Assembly (NCBI GenBank): GCA_018873245.2
Contig: JAEMBT020000008.1
Location: 7,842,238 to 7,906,237 of the forward strand
Direction: 5' to 3'
Source of the DNA: Archegozetes longisetosus
Taxonomy: Eukaryota > Arthropoda > Arachnida > Sarcoptiformes > Trhypochthoniidae
Length of the DNA stretch: 64,000 nucleotides
Part shown: in pieces, positions 48,741-59,759 of the stretch
Numbering within the stretch: the stretch's first letter is position 1
Layout: every line of letters starts with the position of its first letter
Notes under the pieces: model-generated
Database searches by the model: none
What the model was told of the DNA's origin: nothing
Seen by the model: the letters and a program-made list of their open reading frames with translations, nothing else
Position numbers and translations under genes: made by a program

Positions 48741-50155
48741 CACCGTGTCCAAAAATAGGCGCTTTATTTAATTTTTAAGATAATTTTTACACTGTTTTTA
48801 ATTAAAAGGAAATTCAAATATATACATAAACTGTACTTAATGGAAGTTAGTTTAGCAAGTTTTCAAAGTGTCCACCTTCGCTTGCTACCAAGTGATAAAT
48901 CCTTTTCTTGAACCCATCAGTTACTGATTGGAGCACTTCGGTTCTGACCCCCATAATTTCTGATTCAATGGCCATTTTCAGGTCATTTATTGTTTGAGGT
49001 GATGTCCTATAGACACGGTCTTTGAGGAAGCCCCATAAGAAGTAATCACACGGATTTAAATCCGGTGAAAAAGGTGGCCACTCAAGACCTTCACCACCAT
49101 ATTTTTGGACATCGAGGCCAATGATTCGATGTCCAAATGTATTAATCAGACACTCGAACACATCGGCTGTCCGATGAGGTCTAGCGCCGTCTTGCTGAAA
49201 CCAGAACTGACGGATCCGGTGGAGACTTCTGATTTTTGGCAGAAACTGATCAACTAACAATTGCATATATTTTTCCGCCGTGACATTGCCTTCTATATAT
49301 ATGGGCCCGATGATGTTGGTGGATGAAAGAGCACACCACACAGTGACCCGTTCTGGGTGAAGGGGTGCAGCAACAGCAAGATGAGGATTCTCAGATCCCC
49401 AATGTCTCCAATTCTGCTTGTTGACATAACCTCCGAGATGGAAATGGGCTTCATCTGAGAACCATATTTGACTCGGATCCAACTTTCCACTTTTCATCAT
49501 TTCAATCATTGAATTGGCAAAATCAAATCTTCGTGAAACATCATGGTCAGTCATCTGATGGTACAATTGGATCTTGTATGGGTACAGGTCCAGTTGATAC
49601 CTGACGATGTTGGCCAATGAGGACTTTGATATTCCCAATTGCTGTGCCCCCCTTCGGATGGATGTTTCTGGCTCCTTTTCAAAAAGTTGTTTTGCTCTTT
49701 GAATGTTCTCTTCGGTGGTCACTGTGGGCTTACGTCCAGATTTCCCTTATCGATCATCCAGAACACTTCCAGTCTCTTCAAATTTGCTTATAAGTCTAAA
49801 AACAATGAAGCGAATTAGTAAAAAAACAATTTCAAAAAATACAATTTTTTCAAAATTTTTTTCTTACCTTGTTATTGTTGATCTTGCAGGTCTTTTATGC
49901 TTCCCGAATTCCTTGTCAAACTCCCTTTGGACATCCAAAACACTTTTGTTAAATTGATAAAATTTTTGAACAATAAACACACGTTCTTCTAATCTCAACG
50001 CCATTTTGTAAACAAGTGGGTGTAGCACCTGGTACATGGTTGTTTACAAACTCCAATAATTATAGTTTGTTTACATAGCAAAATATTTATTTTATTTCAA
50101 TTACTTTAAAAATTATTAAAAAAAATCAATGAAGCGTTTAATTTTGGACACTCTG
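48741..50155 (-). mobile_element. Nearly complete Tc1/mariner element
   Basis: The ends share GTGTCCAAAA-type inverted tips (CACCGTGTCCAAAAATAGGC at the left; CAGAGTGTCCAAAATTAAAC at the right in reverse), each flanked by TA (48739-48740 and 50156-50157). At 1415 bp it holds one transposase gene on the minus strand with an intron. Confidence 0.9.
48847..50004 (-). pseudogene. Tc1/mariner transposase with intron and one stop
   Basis: Exon 1 is 50004-49868 (MALRLEERVFIVQKFYQ), a 72-bp intron spans 49867-49796 (CAAG|GTAAGA to TTTTTAG), and exon 2 is 49795-48847. Together they make 362 codons with a single in-frame TAA at 49747-49749. The helix-turn-helix region has SRTSK-type helices followed by GKSGRKPTVTTEENIQ. 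The DDE-type core has IWFSDEAHFHLGGYVNKQNW (first Asp), FQQDGARPHRTADV (second Asp) and PPFSPDLNPCDYFLWGFLKD (third Asp). Spacing from the second Asp to the Asp of NPCD is 47 residues, longer than the usual 34-41. Recently active: only one stop. Confidence 0.88.
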
Positions 50156-50993
50156 TATATGGAAAGCATGCGTCTCATTTCATTTTTGCTCATTGGATAT
50201 GATTTTCATGTCATTTAAATTGTAACTTTAATATGTAATCATTTATTTATTTGCAGTGAAGAAATTTTTGTTTAGTGAATTTTACGTACTTTTCTCGTCT
50301 TATTAATTTTACAAAAACTGATCCCGTCTCATCTCACAAGATATCTCGAAATTCCGTAAGATTTTCCACGAGACAAGGTCTCGTTTTCATGACTATATTT
50401 TAAGTTAAAATTAAATTTTGATTTAGTAAAACTCAAAAGGCTGATCCATAATGTCAGTCTCGAGGTCTTGGGCTTTGGGCTGATCAAAACTTAAAATGGT
50501 TGACTGTCGGTCCAAAAAGCTGAAGGATGCCAATTTTGATCCTGAATTCCATTACATAAACGGCTCGCAAATGTCTTTGCTTTATTGTTTGGGTATGGAT
50601 GAATCTCACACTATAAATTCAAATGTGACCATTACATGCGACATTCTATAATTTTGTTTCAAGACCGATAATCTAAAAATGAATACTTGCCATGATATAT
50701 CTAATGATGTGTAAGATATTTAAATAAATTGTTCCCATTTTATTAAAGTTTCCCAGATTTCACTTTTGTGAAGCTTACGTTGTATTGATCACTATCAATA
50801 AAATATTTCATCACCTAATGCTTGAATGTCGTTTAATGTTATCAAAACTAAATTCATAAATTTTGTTAACTATTGCAAAACTAACCTCTTTTTAAGGGTG
50901 TCAGTAGTTCAAAATATCTTTAACAAATATTTCATTAATGCTAATCTTAGTTTATGCACTTTTATAAGATTTTCTCATTTGTTTAAAAAGAAT
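50156..50993. other. Spacer upstream of cysteine-rich copy 3
   Basis: Contains a patch with CCGTCTCATCTCACAAGATA near 50327 that resembles the other side of the mariner. An open frame continues upstream of 50994 but lacks signal-peptide or family similarity. Confidence 0.35.
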
Positions 50994-51870
50994 ATGTTGC
51001 TTAAAGTTTTCGCACTTTTGAAATTTCAAGTAATAACATTTTACATTTGTTCTACCGAAGCGAAAAACTGTAGTCTTATTGAATTCGACAGTAATCTGGC
51101 TTTGGTAATAGGTATGTATGCACTGAAAGATATCAAATTTCCTCAAAATGTGGCAGAAATGGAGAAATACTGCAAGTAATTGAATTTAAATTCTTATTTT
51201 GATACATATTTGAACTTTAGCTGATTTTATTTTTTCATATTCTTAAAAGTGCTATCAATCACAGCAATAGATTTGCAATTAATTTCAACAAAAAATGCCT
51301 AAAAGGCTCATCGAAAGCATTCGTAGCTGGATTGATTTCTAATGCAAACAGAATTAATAATCATTACTGTAGTAATAATGAAAAAATAAGAGAAAGAGTG
51401 TTATCCTGGTCTAAATGTGGTGATTATGCAAAACATATAACTCACAAGTGCTGGAATCAATTTTTAAGAAAAGTCCGCAAAATTAGAAACTTTGATAAGA
51501 GTCAACAAAACAAAATTCAGTGGACCTGTTTGTTAGTTACTTTCAGCTTTTCATACCTTGAGATAACTTATAAGAAAAAATTAATTATAATAATTTTTCT
51601 TCATTCAGTCATTTTAACAAATGGAAGACTTGTACGATTGATGCCTATCGAAGTATAGGTCCACCAACTTGTTCGCACAGCGCCACTAATGGTTATAATG
51701 TGCTTATTAGTGGAAGTTTAGCCGACTCATTCTCCAGCATATGCCACAAAAATCAAGTCAATCCCCGAGCAAGTGGTGAAGCATGTCCACAAAAGATGAA
51801 TATAAGCAGTAAAAGATTTAAGTCTAAAACATTTATTATAGATTTAACGAGTATTTTAGATAATAATTAA
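50994..51870 (+). CDS. Secreted cysteine-rich protein, copy 3 (diverged, intact)
   Basis: Exons 50994-51175, 51250-51531 and 51609-51870, junctions phase 2, encode 241 residues. The signal peptide is MLLKVFALLKFQVITFYICS. The body shares the family layout: KNC near the mature start, EKYC, KKCLKGS, HYCSNN, SKCGDY, KCW, WTC, WKTCTIDAYRSIGPPTC, SICH, EACPQK. It lacks the first intron of copies 1 and 2, so this intron was gained or lost within the family. The last-exon motif WKTCTID.Y.SIG.P.C is the most conserved segment and a good family signature. Function unknown; secreted. Confidence 0.85.
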
Positions 51871-52865
51871 ATGAAAATATTGAGTCAAAAAATGCAGTGA
51901 AACCGAAAAAAACCTAAAGCAACTAGAGTTTAGTATATTACTAATTAAAACAATATTTACTTAACTTTTATATAAACTTTTATATGAATTATTCATTTAA
52001 AGAAATGTATATCTACTATAAATAGAGCGAACCTCAAAATAAACCAGTTTATCAATATAAGCGTTAATATTTTAGAAATTCAAAGCAATTAAGAGTGAGA
52101 TCGAGTGTTATAAACTTGTATGTTGATCCTTAAAAGTACTAGTAATAATTATTTCTTCCTCATTCCTTATCACTTTCATTTAAACAAATAAAAACAAGAT
52201 AATTTAATTATTTAATCTCAGTTTAGTTCTATAACTATTTGAAACAAGAGCTCTTTAAATTTCTGGTAGAACATTTAAACATGTGTAAACTTCACATAAC
52301 ATTAATCTGAGACTCAGTATAGACTAAGAGAATATTGTGATCGCTGATTGGAGAAAGTTATGATTGCTTTGAAAAGTACGTTCTCATTTAATTTCTTGAA
52401 TATTGAGCTGCAATTTTGAGTGATTGAAAAAATTTGTTATAAATATGTAAAGGAATAGAGTTTAAGATTATTTTCTATTTATTAAAAGATAGCTCAATTA
52501 GCATTTTTTTATGTCAATTGCAGTTTGGTCTAGTAATAGGTTTTCGCATAGTTTTGGATTTATCTTACATTTAAAGTTAACTTGTGAAAAGGTTTTAAGT
52601 ATTGACTTATGGGGATTAAAACTTTTAAAGTCGCCAGAAGTCTGACTCTTTTTGGTCAATAACCTGTTTTATTGTATTTCTTACTCTTTATATACAGAAT
52701 AAAATCAAATGTATCATCAGTTATATTCTAGAAAGCAAATAGTAAACTTTAAATAAAAAATATAAATTTTAAAGGCTAAACGCAAAAACTTTACAAATAT
52801 GTTTACCTCTATGAAAATAATAATGATTTTGACAGCACTTGACGACAAGTATTATACACAGAATG
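51871..52865. other. Intergenic, nothing recognised
   Basis: AT-rich 3' region of copy 3, with no further coding or repeat structure seen. Confidence 0.4.
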
Positions 52866-52867
52866 AA

Positions 52868-53155
52868 TTTTTGAAGTGAAGCTTGGCTTGGAGGTCGTAC
52901 ATGAGACCCTGAACCCGTCAGTGACCCGTAAAAACTCGCACGGGTACGGGTTGGGTTGGGTTGAGTCGGAACAAAAAATTGACGGATTGGGTTGAATTTT
53001 TAAAATATCCTCCAAAAACCTGTACATTAAATGTTGTAGATTTCTCTTAGAAATTAAAACGTTCATTTCAACTAATATGCTTTTAGAAGAAAATTTTAAA
53101 AATTCGACCCAACCTATACCCGTACGGTTTTTTACGGTTTTCATGTTCGACCTCT
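52868..53155. repeat. MITE-like inverted repeat with GGGTT tips
   Basis: The left tip (GGAGGTCGTACATGAGACCC, then GGGTACGGGTTGGGTTGGGT) and the right tip (GACCCAACCTATACCCGTAC, then CATGTTCGACCTC) are imperfect reverse complements, with further internal matches. It is GC-richer than its surroundings. No coding capacity; no clear duplication. Confidence 0.6.
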
Positions 53156-53877
53156 AGATTGGCTTATAAGCTTGACTGAGAATACCTTATAACTCTTTTT
53201 GAGAAATTTTTAGTCGTTTGGAATCAAGATCAGAGTGCCATCCTTCGGCCTCTTGCGCCGAAAGTCAATCATTTTGTTTTGATCAGTCCAAAACCCAGGA
53301 CCTTGGGGTCACCTTTCGTTGGTCAATTGGACTTGAAATGGTCATCACTTATATTCTGCGATCAACTGGGAAGTGTAAAGGAATTGTGGTAAACCCACAT
53401 TTCACCTCATAATGTGTTAATGGGTTAACTTAAGCGAACTTAATATAACCCTATGCTTATATCTTAGCACTTAAAGCTATTCAATAAAATATTGATTCAC
53501 ACCTAGCGGCCAATACTTCTATATGCAGTATATTAAAATGAAACAATAAGCAATTCCCTTTCACAAATGAGTTATTATTGACTAGGGTCAGTTTATTATT
53601 CTTGTTTCATATCTAAATCATATTCCCAAACTTACCAAAAACAGCAATAATATTAAATAAACTCACTTTCTTCACTATTTATAAGTCAAACTTTATTTTA
53701 TTAGGTGTTATTTAACAAAATCAGAGTCAAAACATGAAATTTTGTGCATTTATTCAAATATAAATAGTTTTAAATATTTTTAAAATTAAAATTTTTATCG
53801 GTTAATATTGAAAATTAGAATAAAATAATACTAGAATTGATAAAGGCTATTGTAATTAAATAATTGTTCTTCGATAC
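53156..53877. other. No gene recognised
   Basis: A GC-richer plus-strand open stretch at about 53218-53412 has no recognisable domain; it may be a repeat fragment. The rest is AT-rich. Confidence 0.35.
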
Positions 53878-54215
53878 TCAACATGCTTTCTCTAGTTGAA
53901 TCGCTTCGTTATAATTAGGTAAATGGTCAGTTTGCATAACATCTCCATGGCTCGGAACAGTATTTCCGACATAATCATCAGTAAAGCCACGATTCTCATC
54001 GATTCTGGGCATAAGATAAGCTTGAAGAGAGCTACGATTATTATGTTGTAGATTACTATCACTTATTATAACAGTTGTATTATATTTCCATAAGTAGTAG
54101 CAAAACATTATTGAGTATATTACAAAGGCTAGGAGTATCCATAAAAAATGAACGTAATCATTTGAATAAATAGCCGTGACACAAAATGCCAATAATACAA
54201 TGATCCCACAAACGG
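53878..54215 (-). CDS. Terminal exon of a small membrane protein
   Basis: The open minus-strand exon runs from an acceptor-like TTTAAAAG boundary at 54215 to TGA/TAA at 53878. It encodes two adjacent hydrophobic spans (AVCGIIVLLAFCVTAIY and FLWILLAFVIYSIMFCYYLW) followed by a polar cytoplasmic-type tail ending HLPNYNEAIQLEKAC. The PNYNEA element resembles the PxYxEA motifs near the ends of several small arthropod four-pass membrane proteins, which can recruit WW domains. Two further spans would be expected from upstream exons, which I could not place. Family not identified. Confidence 0.5.
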
Positions 54216-55476
54216 CTTTTAAACATTGAAATAAATGGAGTCAGATTAGCTTTCATTTTAAATTTCTAGTAAGCAATTAAGTGTTATTTAATTTGTTTTG
54301 GAAATTGTGCTTTACTATGGGATGGAGAATCATATTGTTGCAGATAACGCTCCTTGTAATAGTATATGAAATTAAGTCTTGATTAGGTCTGTTCTTCATC
54401 TGTATTACATAAAATTGATTTATATACGAGGGATCATTAATGAAATTTTAGAGAATTTTTGATTTAGAAATTTTTTCATGATATTCTATCATAAGGTAAA
54501 CATAGAAATTCATTTAGCATATTTTCAATCAAAATAAACATTAAGTAAACAACGATTTATATTAAGGGAGAAATAATTATCTTTTGATCTTATTAATCAA
54601 TATGAATTCATCGAAAAAGTTAAACGTTTGCATATTAAAGATGGCTGATAATATAAATCGCAAGAATTATTTTCTATTACATCAAGTAATTACATTGATA
54701 ATTTGCAATCAATTTTTCGTAGATATTCAAGTTATTTCAATTAGAATATGATTCCTCACTAATAAAAATGTGTTTAAAAGTTCAGACATATCAGTAGTGA
54801 CCAATCCCTCATACGTGTTATTCGTTAGAATACTAGTGTGTAAGCGAAAGTACTGACTTGAGAAAAACGCATTTAAAGTTTTCTTAAATTTTAATCATTC
54901 GAAATCTCATTAAATATTAACTAATAGCTTAAAATTTAGTCAAAATAAGTCGGAAAGTATTCAATATAAGTAAAATCTATCAATTTACAGACAAGAAACA
55001 ATATAACTCAATTCGATTACCAGAAAGATGAACTACATAGAAACGGAAGCGTCATTTCATTGAGTCTCTGATCTCTTTTTTCAGCTAATTCAGTTTAATT
55101 AGGAATACACTCAAGTATAAACAACATTGTATTAAATCGCATGACAATTTCCCCTCATTGAAAAGTAATGCTGGGCATAAATGAACCTCAGAGCCTTTCG
55201 AGTCCGGACCTGAACCTCTATCTACACTTTTGAAAATTCAATTAACTATTACTACTTCGATTTGAGTATTTTTAAATAAAAACCATAAAACTACTGATTA
55301 CTGAAACCTACCCCTGTTGAGCATAAATAAACCTCAGGGACTCTCGAGCTCGAACTCGAACCTGAATCTCAGCTTTAAATTATTAATTTACCAAAATTCC
55401 ATACAGTTAGTAGAATATTTATGTCGTATGCAATAATTAAATGACTTTCTGGTAATGTATTACCTATTACAAGAAG
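54216..55476. other. No resolved gene; one direct repeat
   Basis: May hold upstream exons of the small membrane protein. A direct repeat of about 50 bp occurs at about 55172-55219 and 55318-55370 (GCATAAATGAACCTCAG and GCATAAATAAACCTCAG, then TCTCGAG/CTGAACCT text). Confidence 0.4.
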
Positions 55477-56553
55477 ACTTTACATTGTAAGTGGGTGGGG
55501 TGATTTCATGACGTCAAAACAGTCCCCTATTTGGTCTACATATTGTACCAAAATATTAAGTTTCCACTATTTCTCGTTTGGGAAATAATGAATTAAATGT
55601 AAAATTTTTTACCATTATTTCTATGGGGAAATTTCAATTTTCAAAAATTCATTTGAACCCCATGCCCAGTTTCAAATTAAACTATATTTTGGTCATAGTG
55701 AGGGTAGGGGTTAAGTTAATTTTGGGAAAATGTTAAATCGTTTCTCGATCTGTAACATATCCTGATACTAATTCAAAGTTTGACTGAATACTCAATACTT
55801 TTGAATGCAGTTATAGGGTCTTCAATGGTTTAATATTGGATTTGACATAGAAATATTTTATGAACAATCTAACTGATAATCACAATGTGTCTAGATGGGA
55901 GTCTATAATACTTTAAAATATAAAACTGCATTTAAATTGATATTAGAAATACAAATGCAAAAGTTTAGACCCAGTTGTTCTCCTCCTAATCCATGCACAG
56001 GAATCAGTGATCTCAGAAGTTGCTCTTTCCCACAGTATCATGTACTCTTGGCAGTGTTCGTCACTCCACTACTTCTGAGCTGACGTGAGACGCGCGCACC
56101 CTAACGGGAGATCGTGCCAGTCTCATTCGAGTTGGAGACATCATTATTTCTTTGCAGTTAGATTGTTTATAAAATATTTCTATGTCAAATCCAATATTAA
56201 ACCATTGAAGACCCTATAACTGCATTCAAAAGTATTGAGTATTCAGTCAAACTTTGAATTAGTATCAGGATATGTTACAGATCGAGAAACGATTTAACAT
56301 TTTCCCAAAATTAACTTAACCCCTACCCTCACTATGACCAAAATATAGTTTAATTTGAAACTGGGCATGGGGTTCAAATGAATTTTTGAAAATTGAAATT
56401 TCCCCATAGAAATAATGGTAAAAAATTTTACATTTAATTCATTATTTCCCAAACGAGAAATAGTGGAAACTTAATATTTTGGTACAATATGTAGACCAAA
56501 TAGGGGGCTGTTTTGACGTCATGAAATCACCCCACCCACTTACAATGTAAAGT
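55477..56553. mobile_element. Nearly perfect palindrome, 399-bp arms
   Basis: Arms 55477-55875 and 56155-56553 are the same length and differ at only about two sites by eye. The outer tips are ACTTTACATTGTAAGTGGGT and its reverse complement. The 279-bp spacer is distinctly GC-richer and contains its own inverted pair CTCAGAAGT/ACTTCTGAG and a GACGCGCGCACCC stretch. No open reading frame of note. The arm identity indicates very recent origin or gene conversion. No clear target duplication. A foldback-type non-autonomous transposon is inferred. Confidence 0.9.
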
Positions 56554-57834
56554 TTCCCCTTCTCTTTTAGTACAAATAATGACGTCACGCTCACTTCTTT
56601 TGAACTTTTGCCGATAATTATAGCTCTAAAAGCATTTTAAAATCACTTCTGTGAGAATTTTAGAATTATTAATTTAATTATTGCTATAAACAAACATTTT
56701 CGTAAAATTATTAACTATATAAATAAACCTTGTTTTCCAGTATTAAGTTCAGTATCGAGCTGGTCAATTTACGATAAATGTAAAGTTAATAAACTTATGA
56801 ATAGAAATACGACTGATTTTTAAATTTTAATTCACAAAAAACAAGATTTAATACTTCTAATCATGTAAACTCAACAGTTCTAGAATAGTTTTACCTTTTC
56901 AGCATAAACTCTCTTTATTAAGCCGTATCTTTGGCACAAAAATACTCCACTAATCCATTATTGAATATAAAGCTCTTCTGAAATGTTAGAATAATACGAA
57001 TCACTTATTTCTAAATAGTGAAAAGGAAAAGTAGTTTATTGTAGGGTATTCACGTTCGATGTGGATGTGGGGGAGGGAGAGGGAGAAAGAGATCGACTAT
57101 CGATAATTGAAAAATGCTGTAAAACTAATGAAATTCTGTTCGTCGATAAATAAAGGAAAATGAACAAAGCGAAGTAGTGGTGGCGGTGGACAACTTAATG
57201 GTGGCGAAGGTGGAAAAGGAGATGTGTTTATTCTTATCAGTACTGGGTATCATAAGTTATAGCAGAAAATTTCGTGTTGGTACTGGAGGACAATATGATA
57301 GTAATGGTGCGACTAGATTATTGAAAACTGTTCGGAAGTTTATCTATACAATTATTCCAAAATTATTTATTTTAATCAATTTCCTGAAATATTCTTTTAA
57401 TTAGACTTTTTTTGTTAAATAGACGTGATATTCAAAATAAATTTTGAATTTTATTTTATTACATAATTATGTAGAATTCTACTATAAGCTAGATCAAATT
57501 TTCATACAAAAATATTTATCGATATAAAACATATTGTGAAAATACTTTTGAAGAATTTTTAAAGGTTTACACTCAGGAGATTTTTAAAAATTTATAATTC
57601 AATAATTTTTTGTGTCTCTTAAGTGTCAAAAGTGGAAATCATACTGGGAACCAAATATTAATTTTGGGCCCTCTAGCGGTGGAAAAATCCAATGTTTTTA
57701 AGTTTAGTACTACGATAAACCAATAGTTTATTTAATAATATGTTAATTAATATATTATTTATCAGAAACAAATAACTTCTTTTTCAAAATTATTTCATTA
57801 AATCAGTAAAAAATATTTAAATTTTTATCTATTT
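56554..57834. other. No gene recognised
   Basis: Contains a purine-rich tract near 57067-57092 (GTGGGGGAGGGAGAGGGAGA) and a short Gly-codon-rich stretch near 57170-57230. No gene can be supported. Confidence 0.4.
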
Positions 57835-59759
57835 CTATTCAATTTCATAGTACTGTTTCCAAAGTTCATCACAATTACTTTGGAATGGATCAGTGAAGAG
57901 ATGTCCGAATTTTCTCGGATTCAATTCCATAACTTTTGGCGACACCGGACTGTGGTCTGTATCTCTAAAAGTTGGCCAATTAATGACATTTTCACCTAAA
58001 GTGTTGATCACAGAATGTGATAACGGATTTCTTTAAGAAAAAAATCAAAATAACTTTAATAATAATACAATTATTTCAACTATCGTTATTGAAAATTGTA
58101 CCCATTTTTAGCAAAATTAGTCCACAACTTATTAACCATAACAGAAAACTTATAATCATCTTCGGAAGACATTGATGTATCGTTTATGGCAATAGAAAAA
58201 ACGAATGCCAAATCATCGCTATGACAAATACCTTTCCACTCCTGACCATAGCAAGAGGAATTTTTATTGTTATAAGTTAGTTCATAAAAATAAACTTTAT
58301 TTTTGGCCGAAAATTGTGCCAATTTTTCCACGAAATGATACGTCGGATACTTCATGACTGTATCACTCAATATAGCGATATATGATTTTCTTAATAAAGT
58401 TTGATTACTCTCGTCAACATGAGATATGTAATAATCATAAACCTTATCAATGAATGCATCGCTTTCTGAATTAAATTTTGCTTTTATTTGAGTTTTTAAC
58501 TCTTCTTTTGTGATGTGAACACAAATGTTACTCAATTTATTCGATCCAAAACTTCCTCCTAAAGCCCAAGACGTGCCTTCACTTTCTGTAACGCCTGCCA
58601 TAACTTCAATGCCTTTAGATTTCGTTTATTAATATCAAAAATAAATTTTAATTTTGAGTTTTGATTGAAATCTTCAACAAAGAGTTATATGATCATAAAA
58701 AAACAAAGTCTTTGAACTATAGGATTTGAAACACCTAATCCAATTTTTCGTGAAAATTTTTCCCGAAAAATCGTAACATTTGACTGATGTCAAGTTTTTA
58801 TCTAATCATTGAGGCATACCTGATTTGAATTTTCCTGTTTTTAAAGCCTCCTCAAGAGTAATTGGAAGAATTTCATCTCCAAAAACTAGCGACGAATTCA
58901 TTATATTGTGTGAATTCTTCTCTTGAATCACTTTCGGCTCAACTTTTCTTAAACAATCCAACCATTTATTATTTTCACAGCCAATTGTTTTACTTAACTT
59001 ATGAGCGGTACTTAGTTGATAACTACTGCTATAATTGTGATAATGTTTGTTGTTATAGGCACCGCTTTGCATAATAGCTCGTCTGAATAGATTTCTAGAA
59101 AGTGGTGAAACAATAAGTGCACTGACAGACCAACTACCGGCGCTTTGACCGAAAATAGTGATCTGCGAAGGATCTCCACCAAAGTGTTCAATATTATCGT
59201 TAACCCACTTTAAAGCTAGAATTTGGTCATAAATTCCTACATTCCCAGGCGCTGAGGGGTCGTTACCGTACAAGAATCCAAAAGCACCCAAACGATAGTT
59301 AATGCTAACCATTACAACTCCGAATGATGCCAAAGACATGCCAGCTATATATCCATTTCCGTTATGAAAGCCTCCACCATGAATATAAAACATAACGGGT
59401 CGTAATTCAGCTTGGTTTTTATTTTCGGACCATATGTTAAGGAAAAGACAGTCTTCGCTCTGGTTAAGCTTTTTAGGTTCAGTTGATGTTTGCCAACAGA
59501 TATTCTTGACGTGTGTCGCGACTAAAGTGTTGTTCCATTTTTGTACTGGTTTTGGCTTTCCGAATCTACTGCTACCTACCGGTGGCTCAGCATATGGTAT
59601 ACCTAAAAACTGATTCAGTGTTTTGTTGTTGAATTCAATGACAGTTCCTTTAACGGATCCCAACTTTGTTTCAACTATTATAGTATTTTCACAAAAAATT
59701 CCATTAAAGCAATAATTTATTGCATAGATTAGTAGCAGTAAAATATATTTTGAGCACAT
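57835..59759 (-). CDS. Secreted carboxylesterase (type B), three exons
   Basis: Minus-strand exons 59759-58820, 58612-58102 and 58030-57835 join in phase (donors TCAG|GTATGC and ATGG|GTACAA; acceptors CTAAAG and TTAAAG) and encode 548 residues, the normal family length. The signal peptide is MCSKYILLLLIYAINYCF. Landmarks: LGIPYAEPPVGSSRF, SEDCLFLNIW, the oxyanion-hole MFYIHGGGFHNGNG, the nucleophile elbow GQSAGS (Ser; Gln replaces the commoner Glu), the acid in AGVTESEGTSW, and the His in GICHSDDLAFVF. The full catalytic triad is present. Hydrolyses carboxylic esters; in arthropods this family covers detoxification and hormone or pheromone esterases, and the sequence alone does not say which. 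Multiple N-glycosylation sequons fit secretion. Confidence 0.93.

Noticed and set aside
53218-53412. 64-codon GC-richer plus-strand frame
   Set aside because: No recognisable domain, and it lies next to a MITE-like repeat; likely repeat-derived.
55895-56083. 62-codon frame in the palindrome loop
   Set aside because: No signal, domain or splice context; probably chance in GC-richer spacer.
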